A stretch of 53,270 nucleotides of DNA from Rhodospirillales bacterium (GCA_947460455.1 CANHKG010000006.1:1-53270); one strand, 5' to 3'; shown: positions 35,677-45,737, numbered from the stretch's first letter. The notes: a model not told the origin generated them from the letters alone. Numbers and translations: made by a program.

Positions 35677-36396
35677 ATGCGCCCTTCCGGCCGTGCCCTT
35701 GATGCCTTGCGCGACGTGACGATCACGCCCGGATTTTCGCACCATGCCGAGGGGTCGGTGCTGATCAAGATGGGGGGGACCGAGGTGCTGTGCGCGGCGA
35801 GCGTGGAATCGCGGGTGCCGCCGTTCATGCGCAACCAGGGGCTGGGCTGGGTGACGGCGGAATATGGCATGCTGCCGCGGGCAACGCATACGCGCGGGGA
35901 TCGCGAGGCGGCGCGGGGCAAGCAATCGGGCCGGACGCAGGAGATCCAGCGGCTGATCGGGCGTTCGCTGCGCGCCGTGGTGGACCGGGCGGCGCTGGGG
36001 GAGATGACGATCACGCTCGATTGCGACGTGCTGAATGCCGATGGCGGGACGCGGTGCGCTTCGATCACCGGGGCGTGGGTGGCGTTGAACCTGGCGCTGA
36101 AGCACCTGGTGCGGATGAACGTGCTGAAGAGTGTGCCGCTGGTGGGTCAGGTGGCGGCGGTGTCTTGCGGGTTGTACCAGGGCAAGCCGGTGCTGGACCT
36201 GGATTATGCCGAGGACAGCGATGCCGATGCGGATGCGAATTTCGTGCTGACCGATGGCGGCGGGATCGTGGAGATCCAGGGCACGGCGGAGAAGGCGCCG
36301 TTCAGCGATGCGCAGTTCGCCGAGCTGATGCGGCTGGCGCGCGTGGGCACCGGGCGGCTGTTCGAGATGCAGCGCGCGGCGGTGGAGGCGGCCTGA
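35677..36396 (+). CDS. rph: Ribonuclease PH
   Basis: A 239-residue phosphorolytic exoribonuclease that trims tRNA 3' ends. [80 protein letters not shown] and [20 protein letters not shown] are hallmark motifs. The frame is open further upstream, but [14 protein letters not shown] at 35677 is the canonical start. It heads a plus-strand chain, and its TGA overlaps the next ATG (TGATG). Confidence 0.98.
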   Translation: MRPSGRALDALRDVTITPGFSHHAEGSVLIKMGGTEVLCAASVESRVPPFMRNQGLGWVTAEYGMLPRATHTRGDREAARGKQSGRTQEIQRLIGRSLRAVVDRAALGEMTITLDCDVLNADGGTRCASITGAWVALNLALKHLVRMNVLKSVPLVGQVAAVSCGLYQGKPVLDLDYAEDSDADADANFVLTDGGGIVEIQGTAEKAPFSDAQFAELMRLARVGTGRLFEMQRAAVEAA

Positions 36397-36995
36397 TGCG
36401 GACGGTTCCGCGCGGCGCGAAGCTTGTTCTGGCCAGCCATAACCAGGGCAAGCTGCGCGAGATCGCGGAGCTGATGGAGCCGCTCGGCGTGGAGGTGGTC
36501 TCGGCGGGGGCGCTGGGGCTGCCGGAGCCGGAGGAGGGCGAGGAGAGCTTCGAGGCGAATGCGCGGATCAAGGCGCTGGCGGCGGCCACGGCTTCCGGGC
36601 TGCCGGCGCTTTCGGATGATTCCGGGTTCTGCGTGGGCGCGCTGGACGGGGCGCCCGGCGTGGTTTCCGCCCTGTGGGCTGGGCCGGGGAAGGATTTCCG
36701 GCCGGCGATGGAGCGGGTGCGGCGGGAGATGGGCGAGAGTGCCGACCGGCGCGCCTGGTTCATGTGCGTGCTGTGCCTGGCTTGGCCGGATGGGCATGCG
36801 GAGTGCTTCGCGGGGCGGGTGGATGGCAGCGTGGCGTGGCCGCCGCGCGGGGCAAACGGGCATGGCTATGACCCGATGTTCGTGCCCGAAGGCGGCGCGC
36901 TGACCTATGGCGAGATGGACCAGGGGGAGAAGCACGCCACCAGCCATCGGGCGCGGGCGTTTGCGAAGCTTGTGGCGGCGTGCTTCGCGCGCTGA
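36396..36995 (+). CDS. rdgB: dITP/XTP pyrophosphatase RdgB (Ham1 family)
   Basis: A 199-residue nucleotide pyrophosphatase that removes ITP, dITP and XTP. The start [19 protein letters not shown], the active-site [20 protein letters not shown] and the C-terminal [20 protein letters not shown] and [14 protein letters not shown] are diagnostic. The ATG overlaps the rph stop, a very common pairing. The 3' end overlaps the following gene's GTG start by 16 bases. Confidence 0.97.
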   Translation: MRTVPRGAKLVLASHNQGKLREIAELMEPLGVEVVSAGALGLPEPEEGEESFEANARIKALAAATASGLPALSDDSGFCVGALDGAPGVVSALWAGPGKDFRPAMERVRREMGESADRRAWFMCVLCLAWPDGHAECFAGRVDGSVAWPPRGANGHGYDPMFVPEGGALTYGEMDQGEKHATSHRARAFAKLVAACFAR

Positions 36996-37720
36996 TCCTG
37001 GGGTGGCTGCTGGGAGCGTCGCCGGCTTGGGCGGGGCTGCCGGAGGATGCGGCGCCTTTGGTGCCGGCAGGGGTGGTGGCGCCCCGGGGGGCGCCGGACG
37101 CGGCGCGCGGTGCGGTGGTGTGGCTGCACGGCTCCTACGATGCGGCGACCGAGGCGCGGCCGGAGGATCCCGTGTGGCTGCGGCCGCTGTTGGCGCGGGG
37201 ATACGAGCTTTGGCATTTCGACCGGCCGACGCGGCCGGATCCGCTGGCCGAGGGCGGCGCGCGGCTGCTGCAGGGCGTCGCGGCGCTGCGGGCCGGGGGG
37301 TATCGGCGCGTGGTGGTGGCGGGGTTCTCGCGCGGGGCGTTCATCGGGCTGGCGGCGCTGGCGCGGCCGGAACTGGTGGATGCGGTGGCGGCGGTGTCTC
37401 CGGCGGCGCATGGGCGGCGGGTGGAGCGGCGGGGCGAGGCGTTGGCGGCGTTCGGTGCGCTGATGGATGCGGGCGGCGACGTTGGGCTGGCGCTGGTGCT
37501 GCTGCGCGACGATCCCTGGGACCCGGGGCCGGAGGCGCGGGCGGCGCTGGCGCGGGCCTCGGCGCCGGGGCGGGCGGGGCGGTTGCTGCTGCTGGATCGG
37601 CCCGAGGGGCTGGAGGGGCATATGGGCAGTTTCGAGCCTGAGTTTGCGGCGCGGTTCGCGGGGTGCCTTGCGGCGTTCCTGGATGGGGCGGCGCCGGCGA
37701 GCGCGTGCGCGGGGCGGTGA
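36980..37720 (+). CDS. Secreted alpha/beta hydrolase
   Basis: A 246-residue protein with a Sec signal peptide ([18 protein letters not shown]). After cleavage it has [19 protein letters not shown] (oxyanion-type H-G), the nucleophile elbow [20 protein letters not shown] (G-F-S-R-G) and a plausible catalytic His in [13 protein letters not shown]. The fold is that of dienelactone-hydrolase-like alpha/beta hydrolases; the substrate is unknown. The GTG start at 36980 lies within rdgB, and the stop overlaps the hemW ATG, so it is in the same operon as rph, rdgB and hemW. Confidence 0.78.
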   Translation: MLRALILGWLLGASPAWAGLPEDAAPLVPAGVVAPRGAPDAARGAVVWLHGSYDAATEARPEDPVWLRPLLARGYELWHFDRPTRPDPLAEGGARLLQGVAALRAGGYRRVVVAGFSRGAFIGLAALARPELVDAVAAVSPAAHGRRVERRGEALAAFGALMDAGGDVGLALVLLRDDPWDPGPEARAALARASAPGRAGRLLLLDRPEGLEGHMGSFEPEFAARFAGCLAAFLDGAAPASACAGR

Positions 37721-38868
37721 TGGAGGCGCTGGCGCTTTACGTTCATTGGCCGTTCTGCCTGGCGAAGTGCCCTTACTGCGACTTCAATTCCCATGTGCGC
37801 GAGCGGATCGACCAGAAGCGGTTTGCGGCGGCGCTGCGGGCGGAACTGGCGTGGGAGGCGGCGCGGTTGGGGCGCCGGAAGCTGGCCTCGATCTTCTTCG
37901 GGGGCGGGACGCCGAGCCTGATGGCGCCGGAGACGGTGGCCGCGCTGATCGCCGATGCGCGGCTTCTGTTCGATGCCGAGGGGGAAGTGGAGATCACGCT
38001 GGAGGCGAACCCGACCAGCGTGGAGTCGGGCAAGCTGGCGGCGTTCCGGGAGGCTGGGGTGAACCGGATCTCGATGGGCATCCAGAGCCTGCGCGAGGAA
38101 CCGCTGCGGGCGCTGGGGCGGCAGCATTCGGCAGGGCAGGCCGTGGCGGCGCTGGAGACGGCGCGGCGGTTGTTTCCTCGGGTGTCCTTCGACCTGATCT
38201 ATGCGCGGCCGGGGCAGACGATGGCGGATTGGCGGGCGGAGCTGCGCGAGGCGCTGGCGTTGGCGCATGACCATTTGTCGCTCTACCAGCTGACGATCGA
38301 GCCCGGCACCGCCTATGAGGCGCTGCATCGGCGCGGCGAGCTGGTGCTGCCGGACGAGGAACTGGCCGCGGCGTTGTACGAGGCAACGGCGGAAGAGGCG
38401 GCGAAGTTCGGGCTGCGGGGCTATGAGATATCGAACTACGCGGTCCCTGGCGGGGAAAGCCGGCACAACTTGGCCTATTGGCGTTATGGCGATTACGCGG
38501 GGATCGGGCCCGGGGCGCATGGGCGGGTGAGCGTGGGTGGGCAGTTGCTGGCCACGCGGCGGCATCGCGCGCCGGAGCCCTGGGCGGAGATGGTGGAGGC
38601 GCGGGGGCACGGCACCACGCGCGAGGACCCAGTGGCGCCGGTGGAGCGGGCGCGCGAGGCGCTGCTGATGGGGTTGCGCTTGGCCGAGGGGATCGACGAG
38701 GCGCGGTTCGCGCGGCGCACGGGCGTGGCGATGGACGATGCGGTGGACGGCGATGTGCTCGCGCAGGCGATCGAGGAAGGCTACGTGGCGCGGGATGGCG
38801 GGCGGCTGGTGGCGCTGGCGGAGGGGCGGCTGCGGCTGGATGCGTTGCTGGGGGCGCTGGTTTTGTGA
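37720..38868 (+). CDS. hemW: HemW heme chaperone (radical SAM, HemN-like)
   Basis: A 382-residue radical-SAM protein that binds heme and is thought to insert it into respiratory proteins. The 4Fe-4S motif is VHWPFCLAKCPYCDFNSHV (C-x3-C-x2-C). Further motifs are SIFFGGGTPSLMAPETVAAL, VEITLEANPTSVESGKLAAF, GVNRISMGIQSLREEPLRAL and LTIEPGTAYEALHRRGEL. The C-terminal domain retains GYEISNYAVPG. Unlike HemN it lacks the extra N-terminal extension. HemW is commonly found next to rdgB in alphaproteobacteria, as nearly here. The ATG overlaps the previous stop in TGATG. Confidence 0.95.
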   Translation: MEALALYVHWPFCLAKCPYCDFNSHVRERIDQKRFAAALRAELAWEAARLGRRKLASIFFGGGTPSLMAPETVAALIADARLLFDAEGEVEITLEANPTSVESGKLAAFREAGVNRISMGIQSLREEPLRALGRQHSAGQAVAALETARRLFPRVSFDLIYARPGQTMADWRAELREALALAHDHLSLYQLTIEPGTAYEALHRRGELVLPDEELAAALYEATAEEAAKFGLRGYEISNYAVPGGESRHNLAYWRYGDYAGIGPGAHGRVSVGGQLLATRRHRAPEPWAEMVEARGHGTTREDPVAPVERAREALLMGLRLAEGIDEARFARRTGVAMDDAVDGDVLAQAIEEGYVARDGGRLVALAEGRLRLDALLGALVL

Positions 38869-40097
38869 GGGCGTGGCTGGCGCTGTGGCTGCTGCTGGCG
38901 GGGCCCGCCTTCGGGCAGGCGCTGCCGGTGTTCTCGATGGATGGGCACGACGCGGTGGCGCACGGGCTGGAGCGTGGCTACCCCGTGCCCGGCTCTGCCC
39001 CGCAGGCCCGGTCGCAGCCCTTCATGGTGGGGGGCTACAGCCATTTCGAGGGCCTGCTGCCGTCTCGCCGCGTGCCGCGGCCGGTGGTGGCGAGCGGGTT
39101 GGGGCGGGCGGCGCGGGAGCTTTCGCTTTCCTATGGGCATCGCGGGCAACAGCAGACGGTCGAGACCTATCTGGAGCGGCATCCGGCCACCGGGCTGCTG
39201 GTGATCCGCGACGGGGTGATCCTGCTGGAGCGCTACCGCTATGGGCGGCGGGATACGCACCGGTTCACCTCCCAATCCATGGCCAAGACGGTGACGGCGA
39301 TGCTGGTGGGGATCGCGGTGGCCGACGGGAAGATCCGCTCCATCGACGATCCGGCCGGGGATTATGTGCGGGAGTTCGCCGGCACGGAGCTGGGGCGCAC
39401 GCCGGTGCGGGCGCTGCTGAACATGGCCAGCGGGTTGGCGTTCACCGAGACCTATGACGGCACGGACGATGCGGCACGGATGAGCCGGGAGCTGTGGCGG
39501 CCGAATGGGGCCGGGACGGCGGCGGCGGTGGCGCAGTTCAGCCAGCGGGAGGCAGAGCCTGGCACGCGCTGGCTGTATGCGGGGCGCGATACGGCGGCGC
39601 TGGGGTTGGTGCTGCAGCGGGCGACGGGGAAATCCCTGGCGGAACTGCTGGCGGTGGGGATCTGGGGGAAGATCGGGGCGGAGGCGGATGCCGCCTGGGT
39701 GATGGATGCCTCCGGCCAGGAAGCGGCGCATTGCTGCCTTTCCGCGGTGCTGCGCGATTGGGGGCGACTGGGGCTGCTGCTGGCGCGGGACGGGGCGTGG
39801 AACGGCCGCCAGATTATACCGCGCGGCTGGGTGCTGGAGGCGACGACGGCGGCGCCGGGCAGCTTCCTGGCGCCCGGCACGGCCAGCCGCTTCTACGGCT
39901 ACGGGTTCCAGACCTGGATCCTGCCGGGCGCGCGGCGGCAATTCGCGCTGCTGGGTATCCATGGGCAGACGATGTTGGTGGACCCGCAGGCGAAGCTGGT
40001 GCTGGTGCATACCGCGGTGCGGGTGCGGCCGACTGGGGACCCGACGGCGGGCGAGTTGCTCAGCCTGTGGCGGGCCTTGGTGGCGCAGGAAGGCTAG
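38865..40097 (+). CDS. Serine hydrolase of the beta-lactamase / class C family (NylB-like)
   Basis: A 410-residue exported protein with a signal peptide ([15 protein letters not shown]). The active-site S-x-x-K is in [20 protein letters not shown], a Tyr motif in [20 protein letters not shown], and [20 protein letters not shown] replaces the K-T-G motif. [18 protein letters not shown] is typical of esterase/6-aminohexanoate-dimer-hydrolase-type members. It may act on amides, esters or peptidoglycan; beta-lactam hydrolysis is not implied. The GTG start overlaps hemW by four bases. Its TAG shares a CTAG with the stop of the convergent chemoreceptor. Confidence 0.85.
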   Translation: MRAWLALWLLLAGPAFGQALPVFSMDGHDAVAHGLERGYPVPGSAPQARSQPFMVGGYSHFEGLLPSRRVPRPVVASGLGRAARELSLSYGHRGQQQTVETYLERHPATGLLVIRDGVILLERYRYGRRDTHRFTSQSMAKTVTAMLVGIAVADGKIRSIDDPAGDYVREFAGTELGRTPVRALLNMASGLAFTETYDGTDDAARMSRELWRPNGAGTAAAVAQFSQREAEPGTRWLYAGRDTAALGLVLQRATGKSLAELLAVGIWGKIGAEADAAWVMDASGQEAAHCCLSAVLRDWGRLGLLLARDGAWNGRQIIPRGWVLEATTAAPGSFLAPGTASRFYGYGFQTWILPGARRQFALLGIHGQTMLVDPQAKLVLVHTAVRVRPTGDPTAGELLSLWRALVAQEG

Positions 40098-42118
40098 GCG
40101 GCACGGGCCTGGGGCGATGCGGCGACGTGGGCGAGGAGGGTTTCGGCCAGGGCCAGGGTTTCCGGGTTCTGGCGGAAGGCGATGGCGATCTCGTCGGCGT
40201 CCAGGCGGGCGATGCGGCCGTGCAGGACGAGATCGGGGGTGACGGAGACCGAGACATCGTCGCCCAGGCGCAGGCCCGTGGGGTCGCAGCGCAGGGCGGT
40301 GCCGCCGGGGGCGACATCGGCGATGCGGGCGGGGCGGGAGGGGGGCGCGCCGCGGCGCATGGCGGCAGTGCCGGCGGCGACGGTGACAGGCAGGTTGTGG
40401 CCGGGCAGGCGTTCCCAGGCGCGGCGTTCGCCCCGGGTTACGTGCATGGCGGCGAGGAACTCCTTCACCTCCCCGCCCAGCGTGCCGGCGGCGCTGTTCA
40501 CCTCGCGGGCGGCGGCTTCCACCTCTGCGCCGGCCTGGGTGCCGGCGGCGGCGCCGGAGACGATCTCCTCCATCACGTGGGAGATGCGGCTGGCCATTTC
40601 GGCCACGCCGGTGACGCGGCTGGCGATTTCGGCAGTGGCGCTGCCCTGTTCCTCCACCGCGCCGGCGATGGAACCAGCCACGCCTTCCACATGGCGGATG
40701 GAGGCGAGCACGGCGGTGGCGGCGGCGGCGGAGTCTCGCACCAGGGCGCGGATGGCATCGACCTGGCCGGCGATTTCCGCGGTGGCGTTGCTGGTTTGGG
40801 TGGCGAGCTGCTTCACCTCGCTGGCGACCACGGCGAAGCCCTTGCCGGCGTCTCCGGCGCGGGCGGCCTCGATGGTGGCGTTCAGCGCCAGGAGGTTGGT
40901 GCGGCCGGCGATGGAGGTGATGAGATCCACCACGGTGCCGACGCGGTCGGCGGCCTGGAGCAGGGATTGCATCTGCGCGCCGGCGCGGTCGGCGTGTTCC
41001 ACCGCGGCGCGGGTGGCGCTGGCGGCCTCACTGGCGCGATCGGCGATGCCCAGGGCGCTGGCGGAAAGCTGTTCGGTGGCGGCAGTGACGGCGCCGAGGT
41101 CGCCCATGGCGGCAATGGCCTCGGCCGCGCTGCGTTCGGCATGGGTTTGGCTGCCGGCGGCGATGCCGGCCATGTCCTGCGCCAGGGTTTGCATGCCGGC
41201 GGCGGATTCCGCGAGGGCGGCGAGCACGCCGGAGATCGACTGGCCGAAATCCTGGGTGTGGCGGTCCATCGCGGCCTGGCGTCGGTCGGCGGAGGTGCGG
41301 GTGGCGGCGACGGCTTCCTGCGCGGTTTGGGCCACGCGCAGGGCCTCGCGCAGCTGGTGCATGGCGGCGACGATCTGGCCGATTTCGCCGGTGGTGTTTT
41401 GCGGCAGGCGGGCTTCGTCCAGCCGGCCCTCGGCCATGGTGCCGATGGCGGCCGTGAGGGCGTGGACCGGGCGGGCGATGGTGCGGCGGACCATCCAGAC
41501 GGCGAGTGCCAGCACCAGCAGCACGGCGGTGGCGGTGACGGCGAGCAGCGTGTTGGCCAGCGCGTTGCTTTCGGCGGACTGGGCGGCCTTCATCGCGGCG
41601 AGGGTGGTGGCGAGTTCCTCGGCCAGGCGGTCCAGGCTGTTGCTGAAGGCGGTGCGGGCGGCGCGGTTGGCATCGTTGTTGCCCAGGCGGTCGGCGGCCT
41701 CGCGGCCCTGTTCCACGCCGACGCGGGCGAGTTCGGCGCGCAGGGTGAGGAAGGCCTGCAGCGGGGCCTCGGCCTTTTCCAGCGCGGGGCGGTGTGCTTC
41801 CGGCACGGCCTGGCGCAGTTCGGCGAAGCTGGCGCGGATGTCATCGAGCCCGCGCAGCAGGTTGCGGGCAAAGCCTTCGGCCTGCTTGCGGTCGGCGGCG
41901 AGGTAGAGGCCGCGGCTTTCCATGACGACCTGGTAGATGCCGGCGCGCAGGCGCTCGATCAGCGGGCGGCTTTCGTCGGCGCGGTCGAGGGCCGCGAGGG
42001 CGGCTTCCTGGCGCTGGGCATAGGTAAAGGTGACCCCGGCGCCGGCCATGGCGACGGTGGCGAGCAGCAAAAGCAGCGCGATGACGCGCCCCCCGATGGT
42101 GGCGGGCAGACGAAGCAT
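40094..42118 (-). CDS. Methyl-accepting chemotaxis protein with C-terminal PilZ-like domain
   Basis: A 674-residue receptor. A first membrane helix (about 10-35), a periplasmic helical region (about 36-185), a second helix (about 186-208) and a HAMP domain ([20 protein letters not shown]) precede the signalling domain, whose tip is [20 protein letters not shown] with [20 protein letters not shown]. After the receptor domain, residues about 580-660 resemble Pil[37 protein letters not shown] and [16 protein letters not shown]. The c-di-GMP motifs are degenerate (R-R...R; D-V-A-P-G-G in place of D/N-x-S-x-x-G). No che genes are nearby. ATG at 42118. Confidence 0.9.
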   Translation of the reverse strand: MLRLPATIGGRVIALLLLLATVAMAGAGVTFTYAQRQEAALAALDRADESRPLIERLRAGIYQVVMESRGLYLAADRKQAEGFARNLLRGLDDIRASFAELRQAVPEAHRPALEKAEAPLQAFLTLRAELARVGVEQGREAADRLGNNDANRAARTAFSNSLDRLAEELATTLAAMKAAQSAESNALANTLLAVTATAVLLVLALAVWMVRRTIARPVHALTAAIGTMAEGRLDEARLPQNTTGEIGQIVAAMHQLREALRVAQTAQEAVAATRTSADRRQAAMDRHTQDFGQSISGVLAALAESAAGMQTLAQDMAGIAAGSQTHAERSAAEAIAAMGDLGAVTAATEQLSASALGIADRASEAASATRAAVEHADRAGAQMQSLLQAADRVGTVVDLITSIAGRTNLLALNATIEAARAGDAGKGFAVVASEVKQLATQTSNATAEIAGQVDAIRALVRDSAAAATAVLASIRHVEGVAGSIAGAVEEQGSATAEIASRVTGVAEMASRISHVMEEIVSGAAAGTQAGAEVEAAAREVNSAAGTLGGEVKEFLAAMHVTRGERRAWERLPGHNLPVTVAAGTAAMRRGAPPSRPARIADVAPGGTALRCDPTGLRLGDDVSVSVTPDLVLHGRIARLDADEIAIAFRQNPETLALAETLLAHVAASPQARAA

Positions 42119-42212
42119 ATGGTGGCGCCCCCGTTGCAAAACATTGCGACGGGCGTGGAGCTACCAGTGGAACGCTAATTCGGGGTGAATATGGGCGGTG
42201 TAGGCGGCGGCG

Positions 42213-43115
42213 TTAATCTTCCCGGCCCGTGAGGGCGAGGGCGCGGGCATAGACCTGGCGGCGCGGCAGGCCGGTGGCGGCGGTGACCTGGGCGACGGCT
42301 TCCTTGAGGCTGTGCGAGGCGAGGGCGGCGCTGAGCAGGGCGTCGAGGTCGGCTTCCGGCGTTTCCTGCTCCGGAGGTGGGCCGGCGAGGATGACGATCT
42401 CACCGCGGGCGGCGTTGGTGGCGTAGTGGGCGGCGAGGTCCGGCAGGGTGCCGCGGCGCACTTCCTCGAAGCGCTTGGTGAGTTCGCGGGCGATGGCGGC
42501 TGGGCGGTCGCCGAGGCTCTGTGCGAGGTCGGCCAGGGTTTCCGCGAGGCGGTGGGGGGCTTCGTACCAGATCAGCGTGGCGGAGATACCGGCGCGCTCG
42601 GCGCCGCGCAGCGCGGTGAAGGCGGCCAGCCGGGCGGCCTGGCGCGGCGGGGGGAAGCCGAGGAACAGGAACGGATGCGGCGGCAGGCCGGAGAGGGTGA
42701 GGGCCAGCAGGGCGGCGTTGGCGCCGGGAATGCCGGAGACGGGCAGGCCCTCGGCGATGGCGGCGCGGACGAGGCGGTAGCCGGGGTCGCTGACCAGGGG
42801 CGTGCCGGCATCGGAGACCAGGGCGATGCGCTTGCCCTCCCGCAGCAGGGCGAGCACCTGGGTGGTGCGGCCATCCTCGTTATGCTCGTGCAACGCCATG
42901 GTGCGGGCGGAGATGCCGTGGGCGGAGAGCAGGCGCGCGGTGGTGCGGGTATCCTCGCACAGCACGAGGTCCGCCGAGCGCAGGGCGCTGAGCGCGCGGG
43001 CGGAGATGTCGGCAAGGTTGCCGATCGGCGTCGAAACAAGCACAAGTCCGCGGGGCACGCCTGGGGCGGGCTCCGGCGTGGTATCGTCGTTGGTAGGTGG
43101 GCAGGAGGTGGGCAT
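42213..43115 (-). CDS. rsmI: 16S rRNA (cytidine-1402-2'-O)-methyltransferase RsmI
   Basis: A tetrapyrrole-methylase-fold enzyme of up to 300 residues that 2'-O-methylates C1402 of 16S rRNA. GLVLVSTPIGNLADISARAL, VLCEDTRTTARLLSAHGI, IALVSDAGTPLVSDPGYRLV, GIPGANAALLALTLSGLP and IWYEAPHRLAETLADLA are diagnostic. The first ATG is at 43115, within a CATG shared with the divergent start; no Shine-Dalgarno precedes it. An in-frame GTG at 43058 would make a 281-residue protein, also within family length, so the start is uncertain. Confidence 0.95.
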   Translation of the reverse strand: MPTSCPPTNDDTTPEPAPGVPRGLVLVSTPIGNLADISARALSALRSADLVLCEDTRTTARLLSAHGISARTMALHEHNEDGRTTQVLALLREGKRIALVSDAGTPLVSDPGYRLVRAAIAEGLPVSGIPGANAALLALTLSGLPPHPFLFLGFPPPRQAARLAAFTALRGAERAGISATLIWYEAPHRLAETLADLAQSLGDRPAAIARELTKRFEEVRRGTLPDLAAHYATNAARGEIVILAGPPPEQETPEADLDALLSAALASHSLKEAVAQVTAATGLPRRQVYARALALTGRED

Positions 43116-44373
43116 GTTTCGTCGTGCATTCGCGCTGGCGCTTGGCACGCTAGCACTCGCGGCCTGCGCTGTATCGCCTGAGCCTGCAACGCAGCGGCCG
43201 GCGGCGGTGGTGCGGCCGGTGGTGCCGGTGGGCACGCCTTCCACGGTGGCGCCGCCGGGGCGTGCGGTGGCGCTGCTGGCGCCGCTTTCGGGGCCCAATG
43301 CGGAACGTGGCCGCGCGCTGGCGCAGGCGGCGCAGCTGGCGCTTTCGGCGCCGGGCTCGCCGCCGCTGGATGTGCGGGATACCGGCGGCACGGCGCAGGG
43401 GGCGGCCCAGGCGGCACAGGCGGCGCTGGCGGCGGGGGCCGGGATCATCCTGGGGCCGCTGACGGCGGCGGAAACCGCGGCGGTGGCGCCGGTGGCGCGG
43501 GCGGCGGGGGTGGCGGTGCTGGCCTTCACCACCGATCCCGCGCAGTCGCAGCAGGGCGTGTGGGTGCTGGGCATCACGCCGGCGCAGCAGGTGCGGCGCC
43601 TGGTGGCCGCGGCCTCCGCGCAGGGCAAGACGAAATTCGCGGCCGTGCTGCCGGAAGGCGATTTCGGCAAGGCGATGGCCGATGCGCTGGCCGGCGCCGT
43701 GTCTTCCGCCGGGTTGGCGGCGCCGGATATCCGGTTCCATGCCGGCACCACGGCTTCGATCAACACGACGATGCGCGAGGTGGCCAATTACGGCGCGCGG
43801 CGCGGGCCGGTGGATGCGCAGATCCGCGCGGCGCGGGCGACGCGCACGGCCGAGGGGCGCAAGAAGGCCGAGGAGCTTGGCCGCACGCCGATTCCGCCGG
43901 CGCCGATGGATGCGCTGCTGCTGGCCGATGTCGGCGAGAAGCTGGGCACGATCGCGAGCCTGCTGCCGTACTACGACCTCGATCCGCCGGAGGTGCGGGT
44001 GATGGGGCCGGCGCTGTGGGCGGCCCCGGCTTCGCGGTCTGACGCGGAGATGCCGGGGGCGTGGTTTGCGGCGCCGGATCCAGGGGCGCGCGAGGTGTTC
44101 GACGGGCAATACAAGGCGCAGTTCGGGTCGCCGGCGCCGGGGTTGGCGGATTTTGCCTATGATGCCGCTTCGATCGCGCGGGTGCTGGCGGCCGAGGGCG
44201 GGTATTCCGCCGCGGCGCTGACGCGGCCCGAGGGGTTCGCGGGGGTGAACGGGGTGCTGGCGCTGCAACCGGATGGCACGGTGCGGCGCGGGCTGGCGTT
44301 GTTCGAGATTCGCCGCGGCGGGGCCGAGATCGTGGAGCCAGCGCCGGCAGCGGTGGGGACTCCGGGCACCTGA
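43114..44373 (+). CDS. LpoA-like penicillin-binding protein activator (periplasmic-binding-fold lipoprotein)
   Basis: A 419-residue lipoprotein. The signal peptide ends in the lipobox LALAAC (Cys about 18), followed by a Pro/Val-rich linker. The rest has the periplasmic type I ligand-binding fold: AVALLAPLSGPNAERGRALA, GIILGPLTAAETAAVAPVAR, VAVLAFTTDPAQSQQGVWVL and FAAVLPEGDFGKAMADALAG. In gammaproteobacteria LpoA, also divergent from rsmI, activates PBP1A; alphaproteobacterial members share fold and position but activation of a PBP is inference. GGAGG six bases before the ATG at 43114 supports the start, which overlaps the rsmI start codon. Confidence 0.85.
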   Translation: MFRRAFALALGTLALAACAVSPEPATQRPAAVVRPVVPVGTPSTVAPPGRAVALLAPLSGPNAERGRALAQAAQLALSAPGSPPLDVRDTGGTAQGAAQAAQAALAAGAGIILGPLTAAETAAVAPVARAAGVAVLAFTTDPAQSQQGVWVLGITPAQQVRRLVAAASAQGKTKFAAVLPEGDFGKAMADALAGAVSSAGLAAPDIRFHAGTTASINTTMREVANYGARRGPVDAQIRAARATRTAEGRKKAEELGRTPIPPAPMDALLLADVGEKLGTIASLLPYYDLDPPEVRVMGPALWAAPASRSDAEMPGAWFAAPDPGAREVFDGQYKAQFGSPAPGLADFAYDAASIARVLAAEGGYSAAALTRPEGFAGVNGVLALQPDGTVRRGLALFEIRRGGAEIVEPAPAAVGTPGT

Positions 44374-44392
44374 CCCCCCGGGATCGCACGGC

Positions 44393-45724
44393 ATGAACGG
44401 CATGGCCTGGCTGGCGGCGAGCGCCCTGCTGGCGGTGGTGCCGGTGGGCGTGCTGGCCGTGTTGGTGCTGGGCGGTGCGCTGGCGCTGCTGCCGGCGGTG
44501 GCGGGTGGGCTGGTGGTGCTGGCCGCCGCGATGCTGGCCGCCGCGCTGGCGCAGCGCGACCTCGGCCGGCTGCATGCGGCGCTGGACCGGGTGGAGGCGA
44601 GCGGGCAGGTCGACGGGGCCGATCCGCGCCTGCCGCCGCTCGCCGCCCTGTCACGGCGGATCGCGCGGATTGCGCGGGCGCGCACGCGGCGGGCGGAGGA
44701 GCTTTCGGCCGCGCTGGGCGCCAGCGAGGCGATCATCGAGCGGCTGCCGGACCCGTTGATCGCGCTGGATGCCGCGCGTGCGGCCGGGCGGGCCAATGCG
44801 GCGGCGCGGGCGGCGTTCGGCGCCGATGTGCCGGCGGTGCTGCGCCACCCGCTGTTGCGCGAGGCGATCGACCGGGCCTGGCAGGAACGTGTGGCGCAGA
44901 CGGCGGAGTTGGCGCTGCCGGTACCGGTGGCACGCACGCTGCAGGCCACGGTGATCCCGTTCGAGACGCGGCTGCCGGATGGCACGCAGGCGCTGGTGGT
45001 GCTGTCTGACCGGACGCGGGAGCGCGCGGTGGAGCAGATGCGGGCGGATTTCGTGACCAATGCGAGCCATGAGCTGCGCACGCCGCTGGCCAGCCTGATG
45101 GGCTTCGTGGAGACGCTGCGCGGCCCGGCGGCGGATGATCCGCCGGCGCAGCAGCGCTTCCTGGGCATCATGGCCGAGCAGGCGGCGCGGATGGCCCGGC
45201 TGATCGACGACCTGCTGAGCCTGTCGCGTATCGAGCTTTCCGAGCATTCGCCGCCGGCGGAGCGGATCGAGCTGGGGGCGCTGGTGGGGCGGGTCCTCGC
45301 CTCCTTCGAGGTGCGGCTGGGGGAGCGGCGGCAGCGCCTGGCGGTGGAGATTGCGCCCAAGCTGCCGGCGGTGATCGCGGATGCCGACCAGATGGCGCAG
45401 GTGCTGACCAATTTGGTGGACAACGCGATGAAATACGGCCGCGAGGGCGGCACGGTTTCGGTTTCGTTGCAGCCGGCGGCCAATGGCGTGGTGCTGTCGG
45501 TGCGCGACGACGGGCCCGGCATTGCGCGCATTCACCTGTCGCGGCTGACCGAGCGGTTCTACCGCGTGGACAAGGCGCGCAGCCGCGGGGCCGGGGGCAC
45601 CGGGCTGGGGCTCGCCATAGTGAAGCACATCGTGAACCGGCATCGCGGCCGGTTGTTGATCGAGAGCGAGGAGGGGCAGGGGGCGCATTTCTCCGTGTTC
45701 CTGCCGACATCGCTCGATGCCTGA
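44393..45724 (+). CDS. PhoR-like sensor histidine kinase (orphan)
   Basis: A 443-residue membrane kinase. Two N-terminal helices (about 5-25 and 28-50), a cytoplasmic PAS-like region (about 108-215, IIERLPDPLIALDAARAAGR), HisKA with FVTNASHELRTPLASLMGFV (phospho-His), N box QVLTNLVDNAMKYGREGG, and G boxes VRDDGPGIARIHLSRLTERF and GAGGTGLGLAIVKHIVNRHR. The S-H-E-L-R-T-P-L and F-Y-R-V-D-K-A-R pattern is that of PhoR-like kinases. No PhoB or Pst genes lie nearby; it follows the LpoA-like gene by 19 bases and precedes pepN. Assignment to phosphate sensing is only by resemblance. Confidence 0.88.
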   Translation: MNGMAWLAASALLAVVPVGVLAVLVLGGALALLPAVAGGLVVLAAAMLAAALAQRDLGRLHAALDRVEASGQVDGADPRLPPLAALSRRIARIARARTRRAEELSAALGASEAIIERLPDPLIALDAARAAGRANAAARAAFGADVPAVLRHPLLREAIDRAWQERVAQTAELALPVPVARTLQATVIPFETRLPDGTQALVVLSDRTRERAVEQMRADFVTNASHELRTPLASLMGFVETLRGPAADDPPAQQRFLGIMAEQAARMARLIDDLLSLSRIELSEHSPPAERIELGALVGRVLASFEVRLGERRQRLAVEIAPKLPAVIADADQMAQVLTNLVDNAMKYGREGGTVSVSLQPAANGVVLSVRDDGPGIARIHLSRLTERFYRVDKARSRGAGGTGLGLAIVKHIVNRHRGRLLIESEEGQGAHFSVFLPTSLDA

Positions 45725-45737
45725 GACTGGAGCGACC

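Noticed and set aside
43146-43156. CTAGCACTCG resembling half a CIRCE element
   Set aside because: It lies in the signal-peptide coding part of the lipoprotein gene, and the matching GAGTGCTA arm is missing.
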